This document shows, in pieces, positions 43,931 to 52,633 of a stretch of 64,000 nucleotides of DNA. The stretch spans positions 620,001 to 684,000 of the forward strand of contig NZ_FNUJ01000002.1 of assembly GCF_900107925.1 (NCBI RefSeq), given 5' to 3'. The notes beneath the pieces were generated by a model. It saw nothing but the letters and a program-made list of their open reading frames with translations, was not told the origin of the DNA and did not search any database. This DNA comes from Amycolatopsis pretoriensis (GTDB taxonomy: Bacteria; Actinomycetota; Actinomycetes; Mycobacteriales; Pseudonocardiaceae). Made by a program: the position numbers and the translations under genes. Position 1 is the first letter of the stretch; every line of letters begins with the position of its first letter.

Positions 43931-44674
43931 GTGCGCATCGCCGTGGCGGGAGCGGACGAGCTGGCCGGCCCGCACGTCACCGAGGCGGCTCGTGCCCGCG
44001 GCCACACGGTGGTGCCGCTGGCCGGCCTCGCGGACGAAACCGGGTTGAGAGCCGCGCTGGAGGGTGTCGACGTCGTGGTCGACGTCAGCAATTCCACGTC
44101 CCTGGACGAAGAATCGGCCCGGCGGTTCTTCACCAGTGCCGCGACCACCCTGCAGCGCGTCGGCGCCGAGCGGGGGGTGCGGCACATCGTGACGCTGTCG
44201 GTCGTGGGCATCGACGACACGGGCTTCGGCTATTTCCGCGCCAAGGTGGACCACGAGCGCGCGGCGAGCGCGGGGCAAGTCCCGGCCACAATCGTGCGGG
44301 CGACGCATTTCCACGAGTTCCCGGGTCAGCTGGTGGGCCGGACCCGCGAGGACGACCACGCGACGGTGTTCGACCTGCGCGTGCAGACGGTGGCCGCGAC
44401 AACGGTTGCCGCGGCGCTCGTCGAGGTCGCCGAGGGTCCCGCGCAGGGCCGTACACCGGATATCGCGGGCCCGGAGCCGGCCGAAGTGCTCGACCTGGCC
44501 CGGGCGTTCGTCGACCACTTCGACCTGCGGCTGGAGTTGCGCGCCGACCGGCACACGGTGACGGGCATCGCCGAAGACGGCCTCCTGCCGGGGCCGGGCG
44601 CGACCATCCTCGGGCCGAGTTATGCGGAGTGGCTCCACAGCCCCGAGGCCGCCGCGCTCGTCGCCGACAGCTGA
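43931..44674 (+). CDS. NmrA-like NAD(P)-binding SDR-family protein
   Basis: The 247-residue Rossmann protein begins RIAVAGADELAGPHVTEAAR, a degenerate GxxGxxG. It continues with VDVVVDVSNS, HIVTLSVVGIDD and GYFRAKVDHERAA, an atypical SDR layout with a Y-x3-K-like YFRAK. Such proteins are NADPH-dependent reductases or redox sensors. Start is GTG 43931 after GGGGGAG. It converges on the GH2 gene with a 2-nt gap between stops. Confidence 0.75.
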   Translation: MRIAVAGADELAGPHVTEAARARGHTVVPLAGLADETGLRAALEGVDVVVDVSNSTSLDEESARRFFTSAATTLQRVGAERGVRHIVTLSVVGIDDTGFGYFRAKVDHERAASAGQVPATIVRATHFHEFPGQLVGRTREDDHATVFDLRVQTVAATTVAAALVEVAEGPAQGRTPDIAGPEPAEVLDLARAFVDHFDLRLELRADRHTVTGIAEDGLLPGPGATILGPSYAEWLHSPEAAALVADS

Positions 44675-44676
44675 GC

Positions 44677-47454
44677 TCACCCGTCGAAACGGAAATACAC
44701 CGTGCGGTGGTAGTCCCCCGTCGCGGTGTTCGGGCGGCTCTCCGGGCCCAGCGACGCGACTCCGTGGAACTTGTTGCCGATCGGCGCGATGCCGTCCAGC
44801 AGCGAGATGTTGCCGCCCGGGTAGGTGACCACCGCGTTCTGCGGGTCCGGTCCCACCGCCGGGGTGAACAACCTCAAGAACAAACCCTCCTCCGCCGCCA
44901 CCACCGTGACCGCGCCCTCGGTTGTTTCCAGCACCGCCCAGCAGGTTCGCGCGTGGTAGCCCTTGAACTCCGGGTACGCGAACCCGCTCGCCCCGGTCGC
45001 CGTGTCGTTGTACGGCTTGGTCCAGACGTCGGGCGTCACCCCGCGCAGCCGGTTCTTGTACACGCGGTACGGCCCGTCCCCCAGCCACGTCAGACCCCGG
45101 ACGCGTCCCTCCGGGTAGTCGAAGTTCACGCCGAGGTGGTCGTGGTCGCCGGTCGCGTGGTAGCGGTACTCCAGCCGCAGCCAGCCGTTCGCGTCCAGGC
45201 GCCAGCGCACGGACGTCAGGTCGCCGCTGTAGTCGCACTGCACCACCCAGCCGGTGCCGTCGCGGAAGTGGCTGAACGCGGTGAGCGTCGCCGCGCCGCC
45301 GGCCGGCGCCGGGCCGTTGGCCAGCGACACCGGCGTACTGCCCCGGCGCACGCCGGTCAGCCGGCCGTCGGCTTTGGCGATCGTGACCCGCGTGGCGCCG
45401 GCGACGAGCACCACCTCGGTGGCCGTCTCGGTCGCGGTGACGCTGCCCGTGGTCGCCGGCTTCACCAGGCGCGCGGCGAAGTCCGGGGCCTTGCGGATGC
45501 GCCACGTCCACCCGGCGATCTCCCGGCCGGCCGGGTCGGTCACGCTCAGCCGCAACGCGTCGGCCGCTGTCCAGTCGGCGGGCAGGCCGAGCGTGACCGC
45601 GCCGGTGGCTCCCGGGGCGATGTCCGGTGCGCCGGCCTGGCCCTGGGACAGCACCTCGGTCTTCCCACCGGGTAACGGGAACGCCAGCAGCTGCCAGCTG
45701 AACCGGCACGTCCGCAGGTTCGTGAAGTCGTACCGGTTGAGGAGTTTCACGGTCTTGTCGAACGACGCCGGGAAAACCGAGTCGTAGTAAGCGGGGTTGG
45801 CCGGCTGGACCGGCGACCAGATGTCCTTGATCGTGAAGAAGCTGCCTTCCTTCTCCCGGTACGGCCCGAGGATCCCGTCCGGCGCCCGGCTGCCGTGGGT
45901 GTCGAGGACCCCGTCGCGCGCGACGCTTTCGTCGACCAGCGCCCAGATGAACCCGCCCGCCGACCGCTGCGAACCGCCCATCAGCTTCCAGTAGTCGTTC
46001 AGCCCGGCCCCGGCGCCGCCGTCGTAGAGCCCGTGCAGGAACTCGGTGGGCATGAAGATCGTGGTGCCCGCGACCTTGCTCGCGGTGCTGCTGTAGGTCT
46101 GGTAGTGACTCGTGTCGACGCCGCTGAACGTCGTCCACGGGTGCAGCACCGCCCGCCGCTGCGGGTCGTACTGCCCGAAGTCGTCGTCCAGCGCGGTGTT
46201 CCAGCCGCCCTCGTTCCCGTTGTCCCAGAACAGGATCGACGGGTGGTTGACATCGCGCTCCACCAGGGCCTTGACCAGCGGGGCGCCGACACCTTCGTCG
46301 TACCGGCGCTGCCAGCCGGTCAGCTCGTCCAGGACGTAGAGCCCGAGCTCGTCGCAGAGGTCGAGGAAGTACGCGTCCGGCGGGTAGTGCGACATCCGGA
46401 CGGCGTTCATGTTCATGTCCTTCATCAGCCCGATGTCCAGCCGGGCGAGCCGCGGGCTCGACGCCCGGCCGAGCGTCGGCCAGAACGTGTGCCGGTTCGC
46501 TCCTTTGAGGACGATCCGCTTCCCGTTGACGTAGACGCCGTCACCGGTCCGGACTTCGACCGTGCGGAAACCGAAACGCTCGACAGTGCTGTGCCACGAA
46601 ACGCCACCGGAACTCGCGAGCGCCAGCTCGACCTGGTGGAGGTTCGGCGTCTCGGCCGTCCACAAAGGAGGCTGAGCCGCGGTGGTCGTCAGCGTCGCGC
46701 CGGTCGCGCCGCTCGCCACGGCGACCGAAAAGGTCCCGCCGACGGCCGTGCCGTCGAGGCGGCGCAGCTGCGCGGTCAGCCGGGCCGCCGCGGTCACGCC
46801 CGCGAGCGTGACCTGAGCGGCGAAAGTCCCGTCGGCGCGGGCGTCGATCGCGACGCGGTCGATCCGGGCGGCCGGGTACGCCACCAGCGACACCGGCCGG
46901 AAGATCCCGCCGAAGTTCCAGAAGTCGCCGCGGCGCTCGGCGTCGTTCACGGAGTTGTCGGCCGATTCCTTGCTGACGGTCACTTCGAGCAGGTTCGGCT
47001 CGCCGAGGCGCAGCAACGCCGTCACGTCGTGGCGGAAGCGGTAGAAGCCGCCCTGGTGCACCGGTCCGGCCGAGACGCCGTTGACCCGCACGTCGGCGTC
47101 GGTCATGGCGGCCTCGAACACCAGGAAGATCCGGCGGCCGGCCCAGGACGCCGGTGGCGTGAACGAATGCCGGTAGTCGCCCTTCTCCGCCGGGACGAGA
47201 TCCCCGCCGTAGTGGTAGCTGCCGAACCCGTGGCACTCCCAGTTGGACGGCGTCGGGATCGTGGCCCACTCCCCCGCGCGGCGGCCGGCCGTGACCCGGA
47301 AGTCCCAGTCGACGGTGTGGTCGGCGTCGGCGCCGGTGAGCAGCATCGTCTCGGTCACCGGCGGAGCTCCGGCCGCCGAAGCGGCCGCCGGCAGTCCCGC
47401 GGCGGCGAACCCGGCCGCACCGATCGCGAGCGCGTGCCGTCGGGTGAGTTCCAC
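44677..47454 (-). CDS. Tat-exported GH2 beta-galactosidase-like enzyme
   Basis: The product has 925 residues. The N terminus MELTRRHALAIGAAGFAAAG carries a twin-arginine signal, so it is probably exported folded. A GH2 sugar-binding domain (about 50-230: PSNWECHGFGSYHY, WNFGGIFRPVSL) and a middle domain precede the TIM barrel (about 310-600). The barrel has NGNEGGWN (acid/base Glu415), MPTEFLHG (Glu471, candidate nucleophile) and GGFIWALVDES. C-terminal beta domains follow (to 925). It likely removes terminal beta-galactose or a similar sugar outside the cell. Start is GTG after GGGGAGG. The upstream region has an A/T-rich TGATATATGACA element (47477-47488). Confidence 0.85.
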   Translation of the reverse strand: MELTRRHALAIGAAGFAAAGLPAAASAAGAPPVTETMLLTGADADHTVDWDFRVTAGRRAGEWATIPTPSNWECHGFGSYHYGGDLVPAEKGDYRHSFTPPASWAGRRIFLVFEAAMTDADVRVNGVSAGPVHQGGFYRFRHDVTALLRLGEPNLLEVTVSKESADNSVNDAERRGDFWNFGGIFRPVSLVAYPAARIDRVAIDARADGTFAAQVTLAGVTAAARLTAQLRRLDGTAVGGTFSVAVASGATGATLTTTAAQPPLWTAETPNLHQVELALASSGGVSWHSTVERFGFRTVEVRTGDGVYVNGKRIVLKGANRHTFWPTLGRASSPRLARLDIGLMKDMNMNAVRMSHYPPDAYFLDLCDELGLYVLDELTGWQRRYDEGVGAPLVKALVERDVNHPSILFWDNGNEGGWNTALDDDFGQYDPQRRAVLHPWTTFSGVDTSHYQTYSSTASKVAGTTIFMPTEFLHGLYDGGAGAGLNDYWKLMGGSQRSAGGFIWALVDESVARDGVLDTHGSRAPDGILGPYREKEGSFFTIKDIWSPVQPANPAYYDSVFPASFDKTVKLLNRYDFTNLRTCRFSWQLLAFPLPGGKTEVLSQGQAGAPDIAPGATGAVTLGLPADWTAADALRLSVTDPAGREIAGWTWRIRKAPDFAARLVKPATTGSVTATETATEVVLVAGATRVTIAKADGRLTGVRRGSTPVSLANGPAPAGGAATLTAFSHFRDGTGWVVQCDYSGDLTSVRWRLDANGWLRLEYRYHATGDHDHLGVNFDYPEGRVRGLTWLGDGPYRVYKNRLRGVTPDVWTKPYNDTATGASGFAYPEFKGYHARTCWAVLETTEGAVTVVAAEEGLFLRLFTPAVGPDPQNAVVTYPGGNISLLDGIAPIGNKFHGVASLGPESRPNTATGDYHRTVYFRFDG

Positions 47455-47573
47455 CGGGCCTCCCCAAGATCCGATCTGATATATGACACACCGTACAACG
47501 GGAGCCGCTCACGGGGCGGACAAGCAACCGGACAAGTCTTGACGTACCGGTCGCCAGGCGACGAAATAGGAGC

Positions 47574-49631
47574 ATGCCCTCCTCCAACGTCCGCCGGCGA
47601 CTGCGCCTCGCCGTCCTGACCGCGGTGCTCGCCGCCGCCGCGCTCGTCACGCCCGCGGCGGCGACCGCCGCCACCGGTTCGACCGTGGTCGGCGTGGCTT
47701 CCGGGCGGTGCCTGGACGTCGTCGGCAACAGCACCGCGGCGAAGACGCGCGTCAACATCTACGACTGCGTCGGGCAGGCCAACCAGGCGTGGACGTTCAC
47801 GGCGGCCGGCGAGCTGCGGGTGTACGACGGCGCGATGTGCCTCGACGTCGCCGGCGCGAGCACGTCTTCCCCGGCCGACGCGCAGATCTACCCGTGCAAC
47901 GGCGGCGCCAACCAGAAGTGGCGGATCAACGCCGACGGCACCATCACCGGCGTGCAGTCGGGACTCTGCCTAGACGTCACCGGGGCGGGCACCGCGAACA
48001 GCACCCTGGTCGGCTTGTACACGTGCAACGGCGGCGCCAACCAGAAGTGGCGGACCGCCCTCGGCGACACCCAGCCGCCGAGCGTGCCGGGCAACCCCCG
48101 GGTGACCGACCTGGTCTGCGACGCCGTGACGTTCTCGTGGGACGCCGCCATCGACAACGTGGGCGTCGCGTTCTACGACGTCTACCACGACGGTCAGCTG
48201 ATGAAGTCGGTGAACACGCTGTCGACCAGCCTGACCGTGGTCGGGGGCGTGACCTGGGGGTTGTACGTAAACGCGCGGGACGCGGCGGGCAACGTCTCGC
48301 AGGCCAGTGCGACGGTGCCGGTCACGCCGCCGCAGTGCCAGCCGGACACGCAGGCGCCGAGCGCGCCGGCGAACCTGACCGGCCGCGCGTCCGGCACCAC
48401 GGTGACCCTGAACTGGGCCGCGGCCACGGACAACATCGGCGTCCGCGCCTACGACGTCTACCGCGGTGGCGCCAAGGTCGGCGCGGTCACCGGGACGGCC
48501 ACCGCGCCGCCCGCGACCACCTTCGTCGACAGCGGGCTGGCCCCGAACACCACCTACTCGTACTACGTCGTCGCGCGGGACGCGCAGGCGAACGTGTCGC
48601 CGCCCAGCGCCGCCACGACCGTGACCACCGGCGCGGCCTGCGGCGACTCCGTGTGCGCGGTGACGCAGATCGCCACCGACACCGACATCCCGTGGGGCCT
48701 GGTGACCCTGCCGGACGGCACGATCCTCTACAGCCGGCGCGACGCCCACGACATCGTCCACCTGAACCCGGCCACCGGCACGAAGACGTCGGTGGGCACG
48801 GTTCCCGGGGTGGACAACACCGACGGCGAAGGCGGACTGCTGGGCCTTGCCATCTCGGCCGGGTTCTCCAGTGACCACTGGCTGTACGTCATGCACACCT
48901 CGCCGACCGACAACCGGATCGTGCGGATCAAGCTGGAGAACGAGCAGCTCGGCACCGAGCAGGTCCTGCTCACCGGCTTGCTGCGCAACAAGTTCCACAA
49001 CGGCGGCCGGCTGCGCTTCGGCCCCGACGGCAAGCTGTACGCGAGCACCGGCGACGCCCAGAACGGTGACAACGCGCAGAACAAGGCCAGTCTCAACGGC
49101 AAGATCCTGCGCCTGAACCCGGACGGCAGCGTGCCGTCGGACAACCCGTTCGGCAACGCGGTGTGGAGCTACGGCCACCGCAACCCGCAGGGGCTGGCGT
49201 TCGACTCCCAGGGCCGGTTGTGGGAGCAGGAGTTCGGCAACGCCGTGATGGACGAGACCAACCTGATCACCAAGGGCGGCAACTACGGCTGGCCGGCGTG
49301 CGAAGGCACGTCCGGGACGTGCGGCACCGCGGGTTTCATCGCCCCGAAGCGGACGTACTCGACAGCCGACGGCTCCTGTTCCGGCATCGCCATCGTCCGC
49401 GACGTGCTCTACGTCGCCTGCGAACGCGGAACGCGGATGTACCGGGAGGTGATCAGCGGCAGCGACCTGACCGACGTCCAGGCGTACTTCAACGGCACGT
49501 ACGGACGCCTGCGCACGGTGGAACCCGCCCCCGACGGCGGCCTGTGGCTGACCACGACCAACAACGGCGACAAGGACAGCATCCCCGACAACAGCAACGA
49601 AAGGATCTTCCACGTCGCGCTGGGTGGTTGA
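47574..49631 (+). CDS. Secreted ricin-lectin / FN3 / PQQ-dependent sugar dehydrogenase fusion
   Basis: The product has 685 residues. After a signal peptide (1-33) there is a ricin-type trefoil (about 37-160) with three repeats ending in NQAW, NQKW and NQKW. Two fibronectin type III domains follow (about 163-255 and 260-352: QAPSAPANLTG). The C-terminal six-bladed glucose/sorbosone dehydrogenase propeller (about 360-685) shows DGEGGLLGLAISAGF, HNGGRLRFGPDGKLY and YGHRNPQGLAFDSQG. It probably oxidises sugars or sugar ends outside the cell while the lectin binds polysaccharide. It is divergent from the GH2 gene across 119 bp, so they may share control. Confidence 0.87.
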   Translation: MPSSNVRRRLRLAVLTAVLAAAALVTPAAATAATGSTVVGVASGRCLDVVGNSTAAKTRVNIYDCVGQANQAWTFTAAGELRVYDGAMCLDVAGASTSSPADAQIYPCNGGANQKWRINADGTITGVQSGLCLDVTGAGTANSTLVGLYTCNGGANQKWRTALGDTQPPSVPGNPRVTDLVCDAVTFSWDAAIDNVGVAFYDVYHDGQLMKSVNTLSTSLTVVGGVTWGLYVNARDAAGNVSQASATVPVTPPQCQPDTQAPSAPANLTGRASGTTVTLNWAAATDNIGVRAYDVYRGGAKVGAVTGTATAPPATTFVDSGLAPNTTYSYYVVARDAQANVSPPSAATTVTTGAACGDSVCAVTQIATDTDIPWGLVTLPDGTILYSRRDAHDIVHLNPATGTKTSVGTVPGVDNTDGEGGLLGLAISAGFSSDHWLYVMHTSPTDNRIVRIKLENEQLGTEQVLLTGLLRNKFHNGGRLRFGPDGKLYASTGDAQNGDNAQNKASLNGKILRLNPDGSVPSDNPFGNAVWSYGHRNPQGLAFDSQGRLWEQEFGNAVMDETNLITKGGNYGWPACEGTSGTCGTAGFIAPKRTYSTADGSCSGIAIVRDVLYVACERGTRMYREVISGSDLTDVQAYFNGTYGRLRTVEPAPDGGLWLTTTNNGDKDSIPDNSNERIFHVALGG

Positions 49632-49777
49632 CGAGGCGATCGCCGCTTCGGTCGCCGCTGATCGGTGGCGCCCCGCTGTCGTCCCGTCGGGCGGGCCGAG
49701 CCACCGCCGTAAACCGGGATGACCTTGGTCCCGTCTGGCACTAGTCTCCAGTGGACGGTGAAACAGGGGGAGTGATC

Positions 49778-50569
49778 GTGGCCAGCCACTTCGAGGCAAT
49801 CGGGATCGGCGTCACCAGCCAGCACGAGTTCGGGGAGCGAGTGGTCTCCTTGATCAGCGCGGGCACCGCGCGGCAGATCTCGGCGAAGACGAGCGAGCAC
49901 ATCTGGACCGATCCCTCCGGCGCCCGGCTGGTCGCGCAGGTCCGCAACGGCGAGATCGAGTTCCTCCTGCCGAGCCTGGCCGGCACGACTCCCGCGATAC
50001 CGGTGCGCGACGTCCGTCTCGTCGACGACGAAACCGCGATGCTCGACCTCCTCGACGACGTCGACCGGCAGCTGATCTGCCCCGTCGCCGTGGAACTGGA
50101 AGACCGAGCGGTCCTCGCCCACCACGGCGGGCGGCTCGAAAGCGGATCCCTGGTACTGGCGGCGCTGGCCGAAGACGTCACCGTGCACGCCGACGCCGAG
50201 GCGTACTTCGCCTCTCAAGACGACGACAAGCCGAAGTTCGGCGCCGACCACTTCATCCCCTCCGGCACCTTCGCGCTCGCAGAACCCTCGCCGGACTGGA
50301 CTCCTTCAGCCCACGCGCTGTTCGCCGGCGAGGTCATCGACGTCGAGACTCCCGTGAACACCGTGACCGGTACGGCATTCCACCGGATCCGGGTCCGCAC
50401 CATCGCCGCGATCGAACTCGAGGTCGCGATCGCCGCCACCGACCTCGAGCAGCCACCCGCACGCGGCAACGTCGTGAGCGGGACCTTCTTCCTGACCGGA
50501 AGACTGGGACTACAGCCCACCGATCCCGCGGAAAACCCACCGAAGCGACGGCGCTGGTTCCGGCGGTAG
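49778..50569 (+). CDS. Hypothetical cytoplasmic protein, unknown function
   Basis: The product has 263 residues from GTG 49778, which has AGGGGGA six bases upstream; GTG 49772 and 49751 are in frame. I do not recognise it. The first half looks alpha/beta (HFEAIGIGVTSQHEFGERVVSLI). The second half has an OB-like strand pattern (HALFAGEVIDVETPVNTVTGTAFHRIRVRT, IELEVAIAATDLEQPPARGNVVSGTFFLTGRL) reminiscent of a nucleic-acid or lipid-binding barrel. It ends in a very basic KRRRWFRR. No signal peptide or membrane helix is seen. Confidence 0.7.
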   Translation: MASHFEAIGIGVTSQHEFGERVVSLISAGTARQISAKTSEHIWTDPSGARLVAQVRNGEIEFLLPSLAGTTPAIPVRDVRLVDDETAMLDLLDDVDRQLICPVAVELEDRAVLAHHGGRLESGSLVLAALAEDVTVHADAEAYFASQDDDKPKFGADHFIPSGTFALAEPSPDWTPSAHALFAGEVIDVETPVNTVTGTAFHRIRVRTIAAIELEVAIAATDLEQPPARGNVVSGTFFLTGRLGLQPTDPAENPPKRRRWFRR

Positions 50570-50572
50570 TTC

Positions 50573-51013
50573 TCACCGCGGCCACGCTCGCGTGAGGCTG
50601 TCGCGCAACCCGGTGAGCTTCCCGGGGCCCAGCCGGCTCTCGAGTTCCTGTTCCAGGTCACGGAGGATTCCCGACGCGACGTCACGACGCCGGCACCCCG
50701 CGGGCGTGAGCCCGATGAGGGTGCTGCGCGGGAACCCCGGCCCCGGCGCACTGGTCAGCAGGCCTTCGTCGACGAGCTGGGTGACCGCGCGGTGCATGGT
50801 CTGGCGGGTGACCCCGGCCCGGCGGGCGAGCTCGGCGACGTTCACCGGGGCGCCCGGGTCCAGGTGCGCGAGCACGGCCGCGTGCGCCGGGGTGATGGGG
50901 GCGACGCCCGCGGCGGCCAGGCGCTCCACCAGCTCCTCGGAGAACCACCGGACACCGCGCTGGAGGAGGGCGAGCAGGGGCAGGTCCACCTCGTCGCGAC
51001 TTTCCCGGCTCAT
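50573..51013 (-). CDS. MarR-family transcriptional regulator
   Basis: The 146-residue dimeric winged-helix protein has the MarR DNA-binding core VNVAELARRAGVTRQTMHRAVTQLVDEGLL at about 57-86 and a wing near STLIGLTPAG. It is divergent from a FAD monooxygenase gene. A 6-bp-arm inverted repeat in the shared promoter is a likely binding site. It probably derepresses the monooxygenase/cyclase operon on binding an aromatic ligand. AGGAG lies eight bases before the ATG. Confidence 0.88.
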   Translation of the reverse strand: MSRESRDEVDLPLLALLQRGVRWFSEELVERLAAAGVAPITPAHAAVLAHLDPGAPVNVAELARRAGVTRQTMHRAVTQLVDEGLLTSAPGPGFPRSTLIGLTPAGCRRRDVASGILRDLEQELESRLGPGKLTGLRDSLTRAWPR

Positions 51014-51049
51014 TGCTCGCGCTCCTTCTGCTCGTGGGATACGCTCCCA

Positions 51050-51068
51050 GTGTCAGGGTAGGTGACAC
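51050..51068. promoter_or_regulatory. Inverted repeat, candidate MarR operator
   Basis: GTGTCAGGGTAGGTGACAC has 6-bp perfect arms (51050-51055, 51063-51068) around a 7-nt spacer. It lies between the divergent MarR and FAD monooxygenase genes, 17 bp before the monooxygenase ATG, a position suited to repression. Confidence 0.6.
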
Positions 51069-51085
51069 AGGTGGGGGACAAGGGC

Positions 51086-52633
51086 ATGACAGGCTATGAC
51101 GTGGACGTCCTCGTCGCGGGAGCGGGCCCGGTCGGACTCACGGCGGCGCTGCAGCTGGCCCGGTGGGGTGTCCCGGTGCGCGTGGTGGACGCCGCGCCCG
51201 GTCCGGCCACGACCAGCCGCGCGCTCGGCACCCACGCCCGCAGCCTGGAGATCTACGACCAGCTCGGGATCCTCGGCGACATCGCCCCGCACGGCACGAG
51301 GGTCAACGCGTTCGTCCGTCACCAGGCCGGCCGCGCGAGCCGGGTCGACTTCGACTTCGGCGACCTGACGACCCGGTTCCCGTACATGTTCAACGTCGAT
51401 CAGGTGATCACCGAGCGCGTGCTGCGCGGGCACGCCGGCTCGGCCGGGGTCGAGGTGGAGTGGAACACCGCGCTGGAATCGTTCGAGCAAGACGAAGACG
51501 TCGTCACGGCGACGGTGCGCCGCGGCGACGGGCAGGAGACGGTGCGCGCCCGCTACCTGTGGGGCTGCGACGGCGGGCACTCGACCGTCCGCAAAGCCCT
51601 GGAGCTGCCCCTGGCCGGGGAAGCCGCCCACACCTGGCTGATCGCCGACGCGATCGTGCACACCGACCTGGACCGCGACGGTGTGCACTGGCTGTTCCCG
51701 GCCGGCGGCGCGCTGATGATGTTCCCGTTCCCGGACTCCCGCAAGTGGCGGCTGCTGGACACCACCGGCGAAGGAGAGCCCGACCACCCCGAGCGGATCG
51801 CCCGGCAGTTCGGCACCAAGCTGTCCCAGGCCCTGGGGCGCGACACCGTCGTGGAGCACTCGAGCTGGGCGTCGAAGTTCACCATCCAGCAGCGCGCGGT
51901 ACCCGCCATGCACTTCGGGCGGTGCTTCGTCTCCGGCGACGCCGCCCACGTCCACTCCCCCGCGTCCGGGCAAGGCCTCAACACCGGCATCCAGGACGCG
52001 TACAACCTGGCGTGGAAGCTGGCCATGGTCGTCCGCGGTCACGCCGATCCCGTGCTGCTCGACACCTACGACGCCGAGCGCGTTCCCATCGGCCAGGCGC
52101 TGCTCGCCTCCACCGGCGAGGTCATGAACACGGCCATGGTCGACACCGGCGCCGCGGACACCCGGGACTCCGATCACGGCTTCATGCGCCAGCTCATCCG
52201 GAGCATGTCGGGGTTGGGCATCGCCTACCCCGACAGCCCGCTCACGGTGCCCGGCCAGGAGCCGGAGGAGGGTCCCCGGCCCGGCCGGCGACTCACCGAG
52301 ATCTCCGCGGCCGATGCGCAATCACCCGGGTGGACCGCACTGCGCGCGTTGCTCAGGACCCCGGCCTGGCACCTGCTCGTCCTCGCCGGCGGCACCCACC
52401 CGGCCGGCCGGGCGCTGCCGGCGTGGGTGGAGACGATCACGATCAGCCGGTGCCGGCCGGACCAGGGCGTGTGGGACCCCGACGGGCGGGTCCAGGACAC
52501 GCTGGCCCTGACCGAGGGGCAGTGGATCCTCGTCCGTCCCGACGGCTACCTCAGCGCGCGAGGCACCGGAAGCACCAGTCTGCGCGCCGCCCTGACCGGG
52601 CTGCCCACGCGGACAGAACAGGAGACATCGTGA
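51086..52633 (+). CDS. FAD-dependent aromatic monooxygenase (class A)
   Basis: The 515-residue flavoprotein has FAD-binding VLVAGAGPVGLTAALQLARWG near residue 7, the middle WGCDGGHSTVRKAL (DG motif), and VSGDAAHVHSPASGQGLNTGIQDA for the ribityl/pyrophosphate. This is the phenol hydroxylase/polyketide hydroxylase group (PF01494). It uses NAD(P)H and O2 to hydroxylate an aromatic or antibiotic substrate. ATG 51086 has GGGGGA upstream; the longer open frame from 51062 would overlap the operator. Its stop overlaps the cyclase start (GTGA). Confidence 0.9.
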   Translation: MTGYDVDVLVAGAGPVGLTAALQLARWGVPVRVVDAAPGPATTSRALGTHARSLEIYDQLGILGDIAPHGTRVNAFVRHQAGRASRVDFDFGDLTTRFPYMFNVDQVITERVLRGHAGSAGVEVEWNTALESFEQDEDVVTATVRRGDGQETVRARYLWGCDGGHSTVRKALELPLAGEAAHTWLIADAIVHTDLDRDGVHWLFPAGGALMMFPFPDSRKWRLLDTTGEGEPDHPERIARQFGTKLSQALGRDTVVEHSSWASKFTIQQRAVPAMHFGRCFVSGDAAHVHSPASGQGLNTGIQDAYNLAWKLAMVVRGHADPVLLDTYDAERVPIGQALLASTGEVMNTAMVDTGAADTRDSDHGFMRQLIRSMSGLGIAYPDSPLTVPGQEPEEGPRPGRRLTEISAADAQSPGWTALRALLRTPAWHLLVLAGGTHPAGRALPAWVETITISRCRPDQGVWDPDGRVQDTLALTEGQWILVRPDGYLSARGTGSTSLRAALTGLPTRTEQETS

